Source: Terriglobales bacterium (GTDB lineage: Bacteria > Acidobacteriota > Terriglobia > Terriglobales > Acidobacteriaceae). Taken from it: 64,000 nt of DNA. A model generated the notes under the pieces. The model made no database searches and was not told the DNA's origin. It saw nothing but the letters and a program-made list of their open reading frames with translations. Both the position numbers and the translations under genes were made by a program. The DNA is taken from positions 1 through 64,000 of the forward strand of contig JAOAPE010000014.1 in assembly GCA_025462725.1 (NCBI GenBank). The letters run 5' to 3'. Position 1 is the stretch's first letter. Each line of letters starts with the position of its first letter. Below, one piece after another: positions 33,222 to 41,682 of this stretch.

Positions 33222-35230
33222 CGTTTACGTTTTGAAGCGGCAGAACCCTTGCTCTTGCCTTTTGAAGCTCCCATTTTCAGCAACCCGCTACTCTTTCGAG
33301 TCCCATTCTTGGATTTAGCCTTTGCGTTCGATCCGGACGAGATCGACCTCACATTCCCGTTCGTACCGCTGCGCTTTGTCTTTTCGTGTTCGAAACGTAA
33401 AGGACCAAACATGATGAGAACGCTCTGCGGAGTACCCGCACGACTGACGGGCATGAAATGAATATCAAATGCATCCCCGAAGCGACTTCCCTTGAAGGCT
33501 TGGCCTCTGATGCTAACGGGCTTAAGTTTTTCCACGACTGAGGCATGTTTCTTCACGAGCGATTTGCGAAGCCCGTTCTCAATTGGAAGTCGCGCGAGGT
33601 TGAGTCCGATCACTGAAGTTCCGGCGAGTCCGAAAAGTTCTTGCGCCGCCGAATTCCAAAACAGGATTCTTTCGCTGTTGTCCACCAGCGTTACCGGCCA
33701 GGGCATTTGCTCCAAAGTGGCAGCATAGCGACTATTCAATGAATCGAGCTCCCGGGTGCGGTGCTCGAGTTCCTCGTTCATGTTCTCAAGCTCTTCATTG
33801 AGCGACTGCAACTCTTCATTCGTCGTTTCTAACTCTTCGTTAGTGGACTGCAACTCTTCGTTAGTGGTTTCCAGTTCCTCGTTCGTAGACTGGAGTTCCT
33901 CGTTCGTCGTCTCCAGTTCTTCGTTGGCGGACTGCAGTTCTTCACCGGTGGATTCCAACTGCTCCACTGTCGACTGCAACTCTTCTTTATGGCTGACGTC
34001 TTCTGTGTACAGAATGCTGCCGGCCCGTACGCCTGATTCCTCGAGAATCGGACGAATGGTCACTCGCAGATTTCTGGTCTTGCCATCGATCTGAGGAGTG
34101 CAGTCGAAATGGACAGTACTGTTTTGCTTCTTGCTTGCTTCGACGTGTTTTGGCAGGTCAGGGCAACGCGTCGTAAGTGCCGTATCCTGAATGGCCTTGC
34201 CGGAGAGTTTTGAACCGGACAATCCCCAGAGCTTTAGGGCCGAATCGTTATCGGTAACAATCACATCGTCTTCGTTGAGAACCACCACGCCTGGATCCAA
34301 AGTGTCCAGAAGTGACCGGTGGTACAGGCGCAACAACGCTAATTCGTTCTCGGGCTCAGCCGGAATTTCAGGCGATCCATGTGTTCTAGTCTTCATAGAT
34401 TTCGTGTCCTGTGTTGTCACTTTTCTGAATATACGCCAGCGTGGATTAACTGACTCAAATAAAGCAGATTCACTCAGTTTAGATTCGGCTTTTCCTAGGA
34501 ATAATATGCCATTTTCTTCCAATGCATAATGAAGCCTTTGAAAAATCTTCCGCTGCATACCCGCATCTAGATAGATTAAGACGTTTCTGCATAGGATAAG
34601 GTCAACATGAGAAATAGGCGCATCATGTATAAGGTCGCTTCGCCCGAAAATGGCCATCCTGCGCAGTTCGCGGGAAACCCTGATCGTGGAATCGCCTCGA
34701 AAATACTTCTCCCGAAGCTCCGGCGTGAGCCCTCTGACTGAAGAAAGCGCATATTCCCCTCTTCGGGCAACATCCAAGGCCTCATCATCGATGTCAGTTG
34801 CATAGATTTTTATGGGATACTCAGGGGCCCGGTCGCCGTAATACTCGGCCAACATGATCGCCAGCGTGTAGACTTCTTCGCCGCTCGAACAACCGGCCAC
34901 CCACGCTCTTAAAGGTTGTCGCGGGTCCCTGGCCTTTAACATTGGATGCAAAGCATCGCGCCCGAGTGCTTCCCAGGCAGAGTTATCCCGGAAGAACTCA
35001 GTCACGTTTATAAGCACTGTGTTAAGTAACAGACTTCGTTCCGAGCGATCTTGCTTAAACCTTTGTAAATAAGCCTCATACGTATCAATGTTCAACTGCC
35101 CCATTCTCTTTCGCAGGCGCCGGGTGAGCGTGGATGTCTTGTAGCCGCGGAGGTCGAACTCGTGCTCTTCGGCCAGAGCTTCCAGCAATTGCTGCAACGA
35201 GATGTCTGCGACGGTTTCTGGCGAAGTCAT
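33218..35230 (-). CDS. CheR methyltransferase with PAS domains
   Basis: A 670-residue protein. The CheR N-terminal helical domain (1-60) and SAM-dependent methyltransferase domain (about 65-270, AWVAGCSSGEEVYTLAIML) are intact. PAS domains lie at about 295-420 and 510-615. They are joined by a coiled coil made of repeated TNEELQSTNEELE heptads (about 425-500). The tail is basic and Ser/Lys-rich. Such CheR-PAS proteins are typical of alternative chemosensory or stress-sensing systems rather than flagellar chemotaxis. The start overlaps the end of the upstream cheB-type gene, so both are translated from one mRNA. Confidence 0.9.
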   Translation of the reverse strand: MTSPETVADISLQQLLEALAEEHEFDLRGYKTSTLTRRLRKRMGQLNIDTYEAYLQRFKQDRSERSLLLNTVLINVTEFFRDNSAWEALGRDALHPMLKARDPRQPLRAWVAGCSSGEEVYTLAIMLAEYYGDRAPEYPIKIYATDIDDEALDVARRGEYALSSVRGLTPELREKYFRGDSTIRVSRELRRMAIFGRSDLIHDAPISHVDLILCRNVLIYLDAGMQRKIFQRLHYALEENGILFLGKAESKLSESALFESVNPRWRIFRKVTTQDTKSMKTRTHGSPEIPAEPENELALLRLYHRSLLDTLDPGVVVLNEDDVIVTDNDSALKLWGLSGSKLSGKAIQDTALTTRCPDLPKHVEASKKQNSTVHFDCTPQIDGKTRNLRVTIRPILEESGVRAGSILYTEDVSHKEELQSTVEQLESTGEELQSANEELETTNEELQSTNEELETTNEELQSTNEELETTNEELQSLNEELENMNEELEHRTRELDSLNSRYAATLEQMPWPVTLVDNSERILFWNSAAQELFGLAGTSVIGLNLARLPIENGLRKSLVKKHASVVEKLKPVSIRGQAFKGSRFGDAFDIHFMPVSRAGTPQSVLIMFGPLRFEHEKTKRSGTNGNVRSISSGSNAKAKSKNGTRKSSGLLKMGASKGKSKGSAASKRKR

Positions 35231-35844
35231 TATGAACAGAGCGATTCTATAACTGGACCAATCTCAGCCAACCGCAATACCTTGTCAACACACCCGGTTG
35301 CAATGGCGGATTTTGGCATTGAGGGAAATTCAGCTTCGCTAGGATCCTGGGCGATAGTCGTTCCCCCAGCTCTCTTGACCGCGGCGATACCTATCGAGCC
35401 ATCGCTGCCAGAGCCGGTTAAAACCACGGCGATCACTTTGTTTCCAAAGCTGTTGGCGATTGATTCAAAAGTGGTGTCAATGGACGGACGATGGAAATTA
35501 AGCGCAACGGAATGATTCAATCGCAGGCGCTTCTTGGAAAAGACGACATGCGCGTCAGGAGGCGCAACGTAAACGGTTCCCGGCTCTAGAACTGCCTTGT
35601 CGACCGCTTCTTTTACCTGCATTTGTGTGATTCTGGCTAATAGAGGCACCAACGAACTCTTGTGGGTCGGACTCAAATGCTGCACCACCACCACGCTGCT
35701 GCTCAATGCGCTGGGTAGCCTCTTCAACACTTCGCTCAGAGCAAACAGACCTCCCGCAGAAGTCCCAATCGCAACAACTTGGAAGTGAGTCTTCTCACTA
35801 CTTTGTTGCTCTTTGCTGAGCACCGGGATTTTTGCGCTGCCCAT
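35230..35844 (-). CDS. CheB-type methylesterase domain protein
   Basis: A 204-residue protein equal to the CheB catalytic domain without a receiver. Catalytic residues are visible: Ser in GTSAGG near residue 29, His in VQHLSP near 55, and Asp in GSGSDGS near 151. It removes methyl groups from, or deamidates, receptor-type proteins. It overlaps the following CheR-PAS gene. No chemoreceptor, CheA or CheW gene is in the window, which points to an orphan modification pair. Confidence 0.9.
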   Translation of the reverse strand: MGSAKIPVLSKEQQSSEKTHFQVVAIGTSAGGLFALSEVLKRLPSALSSSVVVVQHLSPTHKSSLVPLLARITQMQVKEAVDKAVLEPGTVYVAPPDAHVVFSKKRLRLNHSVALNFHRPSIDTTFESIANSFGNKVIAVVLTGSGSDGSIGIAAVKRAGGTTIAQDPSEAEFPSMPKSAIATGCVDKVLRLAEIGPVIESLCS

Positions 35845-36026
35845 TGCGATATACCCGGTGGAAGCCTATCACCAATCCAGAGGTTTGAAACAGATTGCTG
35901 TGGTCGTGACAATTGCTCCAGAAACTCAGAGCGTTCGTTGCCAAAAGACATCACGACATCCGTTCACACAATCTAACTTTGATACCGTCGCCAAGTACCA
36001 GACTCTTGGAGACGAGGAGACTTGGC

Positions 36027-37088
36027 TTGCATGACATCATCGTAATAGGGGCATCAGCCGGGGGGGTCGATGCTCTGATGCGCGTAGTAAAGGCGCTCCC
36101 TCTTCAACTTTCCGCCAGCATTTTCATCGTCCTGCACACCTCCCCAACCTCGCCCGGTAGTTTGGATAAGGTCTTGAACCGCGTGGACGGCAACCGCGCT
36201 CTTTATGCGCGGGATGGCATGAAGTTCGAATCAAACAAGTTTTATATCGCCCCCCCGGATCGGCACATGTCGCTGGAGGCCGATAGGGTTCGCGTAACAC
36301 TTGGCCCCAAACAAAATCGAGTTCGTCCTTCTGTCGATCAGCTATTCCGCTCTGCTGCAGCTGCTTTCGGCGAGAGGGTGATCGGCGTGGTTCTCACCGG
36401 GTATCTGGATGACGGCGCATCCGGGCTGGCGGCTATAAAAGAGGCCGGCGGGGTCGCCATTGTTCAAGATCCGATTGACGCCGAGGTTCCGGGAATGCCG
36501 GCCGAAGCTCTGTCCAGAGCGAACCCTGACTACTGCTTGCGTTTGGAAGAGGTGCCCAAAATCCTGACATCACTGGTAAATGGATCACTGCACGGAAATC
36601 GAGGCGAAATGAAGAATAAGAGAAATGGCAAACCCAAAAGGCAGTCAGCCACTGGCGCCCGATCTCGACTTCGACAAGAACCTGGCCCGACGAGAGATTT
36701 AACGGCATTGACTTGTCCCGATTGTCACGGGGCGATCTGGGAAGTCCGCGATGGGGAGGTCGTGCAGTTCGAATGCCGAGTGGCTCACACTTATTCCCCT
36801 GAAAGTATGTATGACGCCCAGGCCGATAGTGTAGAGCGGGCTCTTTGGGCTGCGCTGAAGAACCTGGAGGAGAGCGTTGCTTTGTCACGAAGACTCGCAC
36901 AATACTCTCGAGAGCGAGACCGCGGAAAAGCGGCGGACGTTTATGAAAGACAGGTCAAGGACAAAGAACAACACGCCATTGTTTTGCGGGCTCTTCTGGA
37001 TGGCAAGAGCAGCGAAATGATCAAGGGCCTTGATTCGGCGGAACGGGAACGTGCTACTAGAATAGTGAAGGACGAGGCAGCAGCCTAG
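36027..37088 (+). CDS. Second CheB-type methylesterase with C-terminal extension
   Basis: A 353-residue protein. Residues 1-190 form a CheB catalytic domain with GASAGG, LHTSP and YLDDGA. The C-terminal 150 residues hold a CPDC...C zinc-ribbon-like segment (TCPDCHGAIWEVRDGEVVQ), a His (RVAHTYSPESM) and a helical end. The start is TTG 36027 with AGGAG seven bases upstream; the frame extending to 35913 is antisense to the divergent gene. A receiver domain is absent. It diverges from the CheB/CheR pair and is convergent with a broken receiver gene. Confidence 0.82.
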   Translation: MHDIIVIGASAGGVDALMRVVKALPLQLSASIFIVLHTSPTSPGSLDKVLNRVDGNRALYARDGMKFESNKFYIAPPDRHMSLEADRVRVTLGPKQNRVRPSVDQLFRSAAAAFGERVIGVVLTGYLDDGASGLAAIKEAGGVAIVQDPIDAEVPGMPAEALSRANPDYCLRLEEVPKILTSLVNGSLHGNRGEMKNKRNGKPKRQSATGARSRLRQEPGPTRDLTALTCPDCHGAIWEVRDGEVVQFECRVAHTYSPESMYDAQADSVERALWAALKNLEESVALSRRLAQYSRERDRGKAADVYERQVKDKEQHAIVLRALLDGKSSEMIKGLDSAERERATRIVKDEAAA

Positions 37089-37489
37089 CTGGTGCGTTTT
37101 TGTTGCGCCTCTGAACGTTCGCTGCTCTGCAGTAGTACCGGTTATTTCGTCAAGAGATGCAAGCAGTTCCGCCGGCGGATCACCTTTCATTAAATGACAA
37201 CTGACCATCTTCTTTAACTCGATCGGGATTTCGCGGCCGAACCCCGACAGCAACAAGATCGGCACGCTTCCAGATTCCTCCCTTATGCGCAACGCGACTC
37301 ATGCCCGTTCATCTCCGGCATGCGATAGTCTAAGATCACAACATCGATGTGATTTTCCTTCAACAGCCGCAGGCCTTCCAGCCCATTTGGTGCGATCAGC
37401 ACCTGGTATCCAAATTGTTCAAGAAAAGCTTTTCTGGTTTCCAGACCTGGCCTGAAGTCGTCAATACATAACACCCGTGGAGGATGCAT
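36885..37489 (-). pseudogene. Frameshifted response-regulator receiver gene
   Basis: Two adjacent leftward frames together encode a receiver domain. The first (37489-37283) has LCIDDFRPG and the phospho-acceptor VILDYRMPEMNGHE. The second resumes with RIREESGSVPILLLSGF and the conserved Lys in CHLMKGD. Adding one G near 37298 joins them as NGHEVALRIREE, so a one-base deletion or sequencing error broke the frame. Receiver similarity ends near 37140; the frame then runs to 36885 across the CheB-type gene, which is unlikely to be meaningful. Confidence 0.75.
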
Positions 37490-37566
37490 AGCTAAGCCTC
37501 TCCGTGAACGGCGTCTTGCACGTTCTCAGAATCTAGATTTGCCATTAATCTTACAAGCAACACCGC

Positions 37567-38061
37567 TCAGGCCGCCATGATGTGACGCACGGGAACCGCT
37601 TCGGCGCGACCCTTGACCAGGCGTACTGTCATATGGCGAGAGCATCCGTCACAAAGCCAGTACCAAGCTTCTCTTTCATCAGGACCGGGCTGTCGGACAG
37701 GCGATGGGCGATCGTTGTGCGAGTGAACTTGCTTGGAACCATTGAACTTAAAGAGCTTTCCTTGGTTCGGGGAAATGAAAATGGCCGAACAGGCCGAGTT
37801 GGCACAATCGATGAGCACTTCTTGGTCTCCATTTCGTTCATGTAACGAGGGGTCGTGTAGCGGTGAAAAGCTGGCGTTGACTGGAGCTACGGGATGTAGC
37901 TCCTCTACCATAAAGTCGTCTACGCAGTTGTCGCAGAGCCATTGAAGATCCGGAGCGGCACTTGTCCCCGTACCGACTGGGGTCTTTGCCATGAAAAGCT
38001 GTCCGGATCCGAAGTACCTGAAGGAGGCACGACACTTGGGGTTCGCGCAATTGCTGACCAT
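37567..38061 (-). CDS. Protein with duplicated zinc-ribbon domain
   Basis: A 164-residue protein with two copies of a domain of about 80 residues. Each copy has a CxNxxC pair near its start (CANPKC and CANSAC), a FYFGSGQLF-like strand segment, and a WLCDxC pair near its end (WLCDNC and WLCDGC). This layout is known in small acidobacterial proteins of unknown role; the cysteines should bind zinc. ATG 38061 is preferred to the GTG at 38118, which lies in a hairpin. Function unknown. Confidence 0.7.
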   Translation of the reverse strand: MVSNCANPKCRASFRYFGSGQLFMAKTPVGTGTSAAPDLQWLCDNCVDDFMVEELHPVAPVNASFSPLHDPSLHERNGDQEVLIDCANSACSAIFISPNQGKLFKFNGSKQVHSHNDRPSPVRQPGPDEREAWYWLCDGCSRHMTVRLVKGRAEAVPVRHIMAA

Positions 38062-38110
38062 AAGGGTAGTTCTCTTGTCGAGTCTTGGAGCAAGCTTAAG
38101 GGGTTGAAAG

Positions 38111-38147
38111 AAGGGCACGAATACGGGAACGGAATCGTGCCCTTTTT
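38111..38147 (+). terminator. Intrinsic terminator with no obvious rightward gene
   Basis: A perfect ten-base stem, AAGGGCACGA with TCGTGCCCTT, around a 14-base loop, is followed by five T. The nearest upstream rightward gene ends about 1 kb away, and the leftward strand has only a weak T-run, so it could end an unannotated small RNA. Confidence 0.6.
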
Positions 38148-38325
38148 AACGCTCACCAGCGTTTTGGTGGGCGAAAGAAGCTATGTCTTGGATCAAGAAG
38201 CGGAGGTGCAAAATGATTCAGCACATAGCCTTATGCTGCGTATTACAATAGTCTCGTTCTGATTCCATGGTTAACGCCGACTTGCGTCATGCAACGTCTG
38301 GTTGCGACCTACAATCGGAGGATGA

Positions 38326-38706
38326 ATGAGCGTCAGCAATAGGGCAATCCTCAACTCTTGGAAAGAAATCGCGCAATACGTTGGCCGGGGTATCCGCACC
38401 TTACAAAGATGGGAGCGTGACCACGGGTTTCCCGTGCATCGTCCCAGCGGAAAAAACAGAAGTGCGGTCTTCGCCGTGGCCACGGAAGTTGATACTTGGC
38501 TGAAGACGCGTCCACTCCTGATCGAGAACGGCGCTGCCGCCACCATCCCCAACAATCTGGGTCCCCGATGGACTAAAGTGCGCTCCAACACCAGTGAGTT
38601 GGTGTCCGCCACCAAGCGCCTCGTCGCCAGCACCGGACAACTTCAGATCGAGATGAAGCACGCGATGGAGTTGGGCGCGAAGTATCGAAAAGCAAAAGTT
38701 AGTTAG
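38326..38706 (+). CDS. Helix-turn-helix protein of an acidobacterial type
   Basis: A 126-residue protein with a MerR/excisionase-like helix-turn-helix at the N-terminus (SWKEIAQYVGRGIRTLQRWE, followed by RDHGFPVHRP). Such modules often occur fused to response domains in Acidobacteriota, but here the rest is a short helix-rich tail. It is likely a DNA-binding protein; targets unknown. A 9-base hairpin follows the stop. Confidence 0.7.
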   Translation: MSVSNRAILNSWKEIAQYVGRGIRTLQRWERDHGFPVHRPSGKNRSAVFAVATEVDTWLKTRPLLIENGAAATIPNNLGPRWTKVRSNTSELVSATKRLVASTGQLQIEMKHAMELGAKYRKAKVS

Positions 38707-38714
38707 TGTCCGAT

Positions 38715-38736
38715 CCGGCCGCATTCCTGCGGCCGG
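38715..38736. terminator. Hairpin after the HTH gene
   Basis: A perfect nine-base stem, CCGGCCGCA with TGCGGCCGG, closes on TTCC. The following AACATTTCC is a poor U-tract, so termination is uncertain. Confidence 0.4.
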
Positions 38737-38811
38737 AACATTTCCTAAATCTAAGGTCAACTCCCGACCCTCCCTGCGGGAACTAATGAATTCATCCCAT
38801 TGAAGGCAGCA

Positions 38812-40641
38812 ATGCATGGGCTTACTCTCGCATTGCGCATGAACCCCGGAATCAGATCAGCCCCCCGAACCACCCCTGGAACCAATCCCGAAATCGCTTC
38901 CAGGCCCAGTTGGTCTGTATACAAGCGAGTGATCGCGCAATCGCGGTCTTGCTGGCCACATCTGTTCGGCATCGCGTTACTCAGTCTTGTATCCATGCCG
39001 TTGGCGCTGCTTTCGCCGTTACCGCTGAAGGTCGCGGTCGATAGCGTGATCGGACACCAACCTGTTCCGCAGACGCTGCAAAAACTGGTTCCGTCCTTCT
39101 CGCCGATGATGGCAGGCCTCGCCGTTGCGATCTGCCTTTTGCTTTTCATCGCCGTGCTCTCAAACATGCAGGGACTCTTTACCTGGTGGCTGCAGAGTTA
39201 CACCGGCGAAAAACTTGTATGGGATTTTCGCTCTGACCTCCTCAGCTACGTGCAGCGCCTTTCGATGACTTATCACGACACCAAAGGCGCCATTGATACC
39301 GCATACCGCATCCAGCACGACGCCCCGTCATTGCAGTACATCGCCATCCAAGGCCTGATTCCACTTGTAACGGCCAGCTTTACATTGATCGGAATGCTGG
39401 TTGTATGTGCGCGGCTCGATCGTTCGCTTGCATTGATAGCCTTGTGCATCACGCCGGTTCTCTTCGCTCTTACCCGAAGCTGCGGGAAATTGGTCCGCAG
39501 CCGCTCGGTGAAGGTTCGTGAACTCGACAGCTCCGCCATGTCAGTGATCTACGAGGTCTTAGGATCCATCCGCGTGATAAAAGCATTTGGGCAGGAATCG
39601 CGCGAACACAATCGCTTCCTGAACCATTCCGCTTCGCGCATCTCCGGCCAGATGCAGCTGTCAATCCTGCAAGCCACATTCAACGTGCTCATCGGACTGA
39701 CAATCTCTGTTGGAACCGCCGCGGTGATGTACACCGGCGTGCACCACGTGCAATCCGGAGTGCTCACGACCGGTGAATTATTGATGGTGATGGCGTACAT
39801 CGCGCAGATGTATGAGCCTTTGCGGTTGCTCAGCACCAAGACCACCGATCTGCAAAGTTGGCTGACGAGCGTAGATCGGGCTTTCGTTCTGCTCGATGAA
39901 GCTCCGGAGGTCGAGGAGCCACGAGGCGCAAAACTCATATTGCGCGCACATGGCGAGATTGAATTTCGCAATGTCTCTTTTTGTTACGGCGGACGTTCTC
40001 ACGGACTCAACAACATTTCCTTTCATGTGCCGAGCGGATCCCGGGTTGGGATTGTTGGCGCAACGGGCGCAGGTAAATCTACCCTGCTTGCCTTGCTGAA
40101 CAGGTTTTACGATCCGGATTCCGGATCCGTTTTGCTCGATGGACAGGACGTCCGCGGATACCGCATCGCCGACCTGCGACGGCAATATTCCATCGTGCTC
40201 CAAGAGTCCCTGCTTTTCGCTACGACCATCACTGAAAATATCGCTTACGCGAAGCCAGACGCCACTCAAGCTGAGATCTATGCCGCTGCAAAAGCGGCCA
40301 ACGCACATGAGTTCATTCTCGCCCTGCCTGAAGGATACGAAACAAAAGTGGGCGAGCGCGGCTGCCGACTCTCCGGCGGTGAGCGTCAACGCATCTCTCT
40401 TGCGCGCGCATTTCTGCGTGACAGCCCCATCCTAATTCTCGATGAACCTACTTCTTCGGTAGATGTCGCCACAGAAGCCGCAATCATGGACGCGACCGAA
40501 TCGCTCATGACCGGACGCACCACCTTTCTCATCGCCCATCGCTTGAGCACCCTGAAGAATTGCGACATCATCCTGCGTCTATGTGATGGCGAACTGCTGC
40601 GATTGGAAGAACAGCCGGCAGAGATCCTGGTGGGACATTAA
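38812..40641 (+). CDS. ABC transporter, fused permease and ATPase
   Basis: A 609-residue exporter half-transporter. Six membrane helices fill about residues 45-330 and the nucleotide-binding domain about 365-600. Walker A GATGAGKSTLL, signature LSGGERQRISLARAF, Walker B ILILDEPTSSVD and the switch His in LIAHRLSTL are intact. It should act as a homodimer or with a partner, pumping lipids, peptides or drugs. ATG 38812, with AAGG upstream, is preferred to the TTG 12 bases earlier. Confidence 0.92.
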   Translation: MHGLTLALRMNPGIRSAPRTTPGTNPEIASRPSWSVYKRVIAQSRSCWPHLFGIALLSLVSMPLALLSPLPLKVAVDSVIGHQPVPQTLQKLVPSFSPMMAGLAVAICLLLFIAVLSNMQGLFTWWLQSYTGEKLVWDFRSDLLSYVQRLSMTYHDTKGAIDTAYRIQHDAPSLQYIAIQGLIPLVTASFTLIGMLVVCARLDRSLALIALCITPVLFALTRSCGKLVRSRSVKVRELDSSAMSVIYEVLGSIRVIKAFGQESREHNRFLNHSASRISGQMQLSILQATFNVLIGLTISVGTAAVMYTGVHHVQSGVLTTGELLMVMAYIAQMYEPLRLLSTKTTDLQSWLTSVDRAFVLLDEAPEVEEPRGAKLILRAHGEIEFRNVSFCYGGRSHGLNNISFHVPSGSRVGIVGATGAGKSTLLALLNRFYDPDSGSVLLDGQDVRGYRIADLRRQYSIVLQESLLFATTITENIAYAKPDATQAEIYAAAKAANAHEFILALPEGYETKVGERGCRLSGGERQRISLARAFLRDSPILILDEPTSSVDVATEAAIMDATESLMTGRTTFLIAHRLSTLKNCDIILRLCDGELLRLEEQPAEILVGH

Positions 40642-40680
40642 CGCCGGGCATTAACCTCTTTTGTTAGGCGAACCCAGTCT

Positions 40681-41481
40681 ATGTACCCTGCCATCGTACA
40701 AACAATGGCGGACTCTGAAAGAAAAACAGCACAACAAATCTTCGACGCTGCAGCTTCGGCAGCAAAAGACGAGCTTTCCCGCACTTCATCTGCCCTCGCC
40801 ATCTCCGGTCTTGCCGGAGGGGTCACAATGGGGCTCACAGGATTGGGCGTCGCCGTCGCACGCGCGCATCTCGGATCAGGTGAGTGGCAGCAGTTCGCCT
40901 CGATGCTTCTCTACCCGATCGGCTTCATCTCGGTCATCATCGGCCGCGCCCAGCTATTCACAGAGAACACGTTGTATCCCGTCATACTGGTACTAGAGAG
41001 CCCCCGACATCTCGCGAACATGCTCCGGCTGTGGGGATTGGTGTTCTCTTCGAACATCGTAGGTGCCCTTCTATTCGCATTGATCGCCGCAAAGACAGCT
41101 GCGCTCGAACCAAGCATTCGGCAAAGTCTTTTTGACCTTGGTACGACAGCAGCACATGCAACGACTTCTCACATTTTCTGGAGCGGAGTCATTGGCGGCT
41201 GGATCATCGCCCTCGTCGCTTGGATAGTGACCGCCAGCCACTGGACCATCGGGCAAGTGGTAGTGATCTATCTACTGACGTTCCTCGTGGGTGCTGGACA
41301 CTTCGCTCATTGCATCGCTGGCAGTGGAGAAATCATCGCCGCCGTCTTCGGCGGGCAAGTCAGCCTTAGCAACTACTTGTCATGGCTGTCACTGGCGACC
41401 GTGGGAAACATCGCCGGCGGAGTGTTCATTGTCAGTCTATTGAACTGGGGACAGGTGCGCTCTGGAGACTCGGCGGAGTAG
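40681..41481 (+). CDS. Formate/nitrite transporter family protein
   Basis: A 266-residue membrane protein with six hydrophobic segments and the FNT signature regions (SGLAGGVTMGLTGLGVAVA near residue 45 and a central GHFAHCIAGSGE). The family forms pentameric channels for formate, nitrite or other small monovalent anions. The family-typical His lies in the GHFAHC segment. The substrate cannot be fixed from sequence. ATG 40681 is used; an in-frame ATG eight codons later is possible. It follows the ABC gene by 39 bases. Confidence 0.85.
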   Translation: MYPAIVQTMADSERKTAQQIFDAAASAAKDELSRTSSALAISGLAGGVTMGLTGLGVAVARAHLGSGEWQQFASMLLYPIGFISVIIGRAQLFTENTLYPVILVLESPRHLANMLRLWGLVFSSNIVGALLFALIAAKTAALEPSIRQSLFDLGTTAAHATTSHIFWSGVIGGWIIALVAWIVTASHWTIGQVVVIYLLTFLVGAGHFAHCIAGSGEIIAAVFGGQVSLSNYLSWLSLATVGNIAGGVFIVSLLNWGQVRSGDSAE

Positions 41482-41530
41482 CTGGAGTGGTATTCGGGAA
41501 CAAGAAAGGCGAAACGAGAACCGGTTTCTT

Positions 41531-41606
41531 TGGTGGAGCTGAGCGGGATCGAACCGCTGGCCTCGCCGTTGCGAACGGCGCGCTCTCCCAGCTGAGCTAC
41601 AGCCCC
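41531..41606 (-). tRNA. tRNA-Ala (anticodon CGC)
   Basis: A 76-base cloverleaf reads leftward, starting GGGGCTG and ending in encoded CCA. The anticodon stem CGCCG/CGGCG encloses TTCGCAA, giving CGC for GCG codons. The GGTTCGATCC T-loop is canonical. Confidence 0.95.
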
Positions 41607-41682
41607 ACTTTAAGGATTGGAAGAACTTCTATATTTTACCAGCGATACTCAGAACGGTAAAACCGCGAGCCGAAGTTAAACA

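Noticed and set aside
37942-38262. Rightward 106-residue frame over the zinc-ribbon gene
   Set aside because: It is antisense to a protein with conserved Cys pairs and contains an intrinsic terminator.
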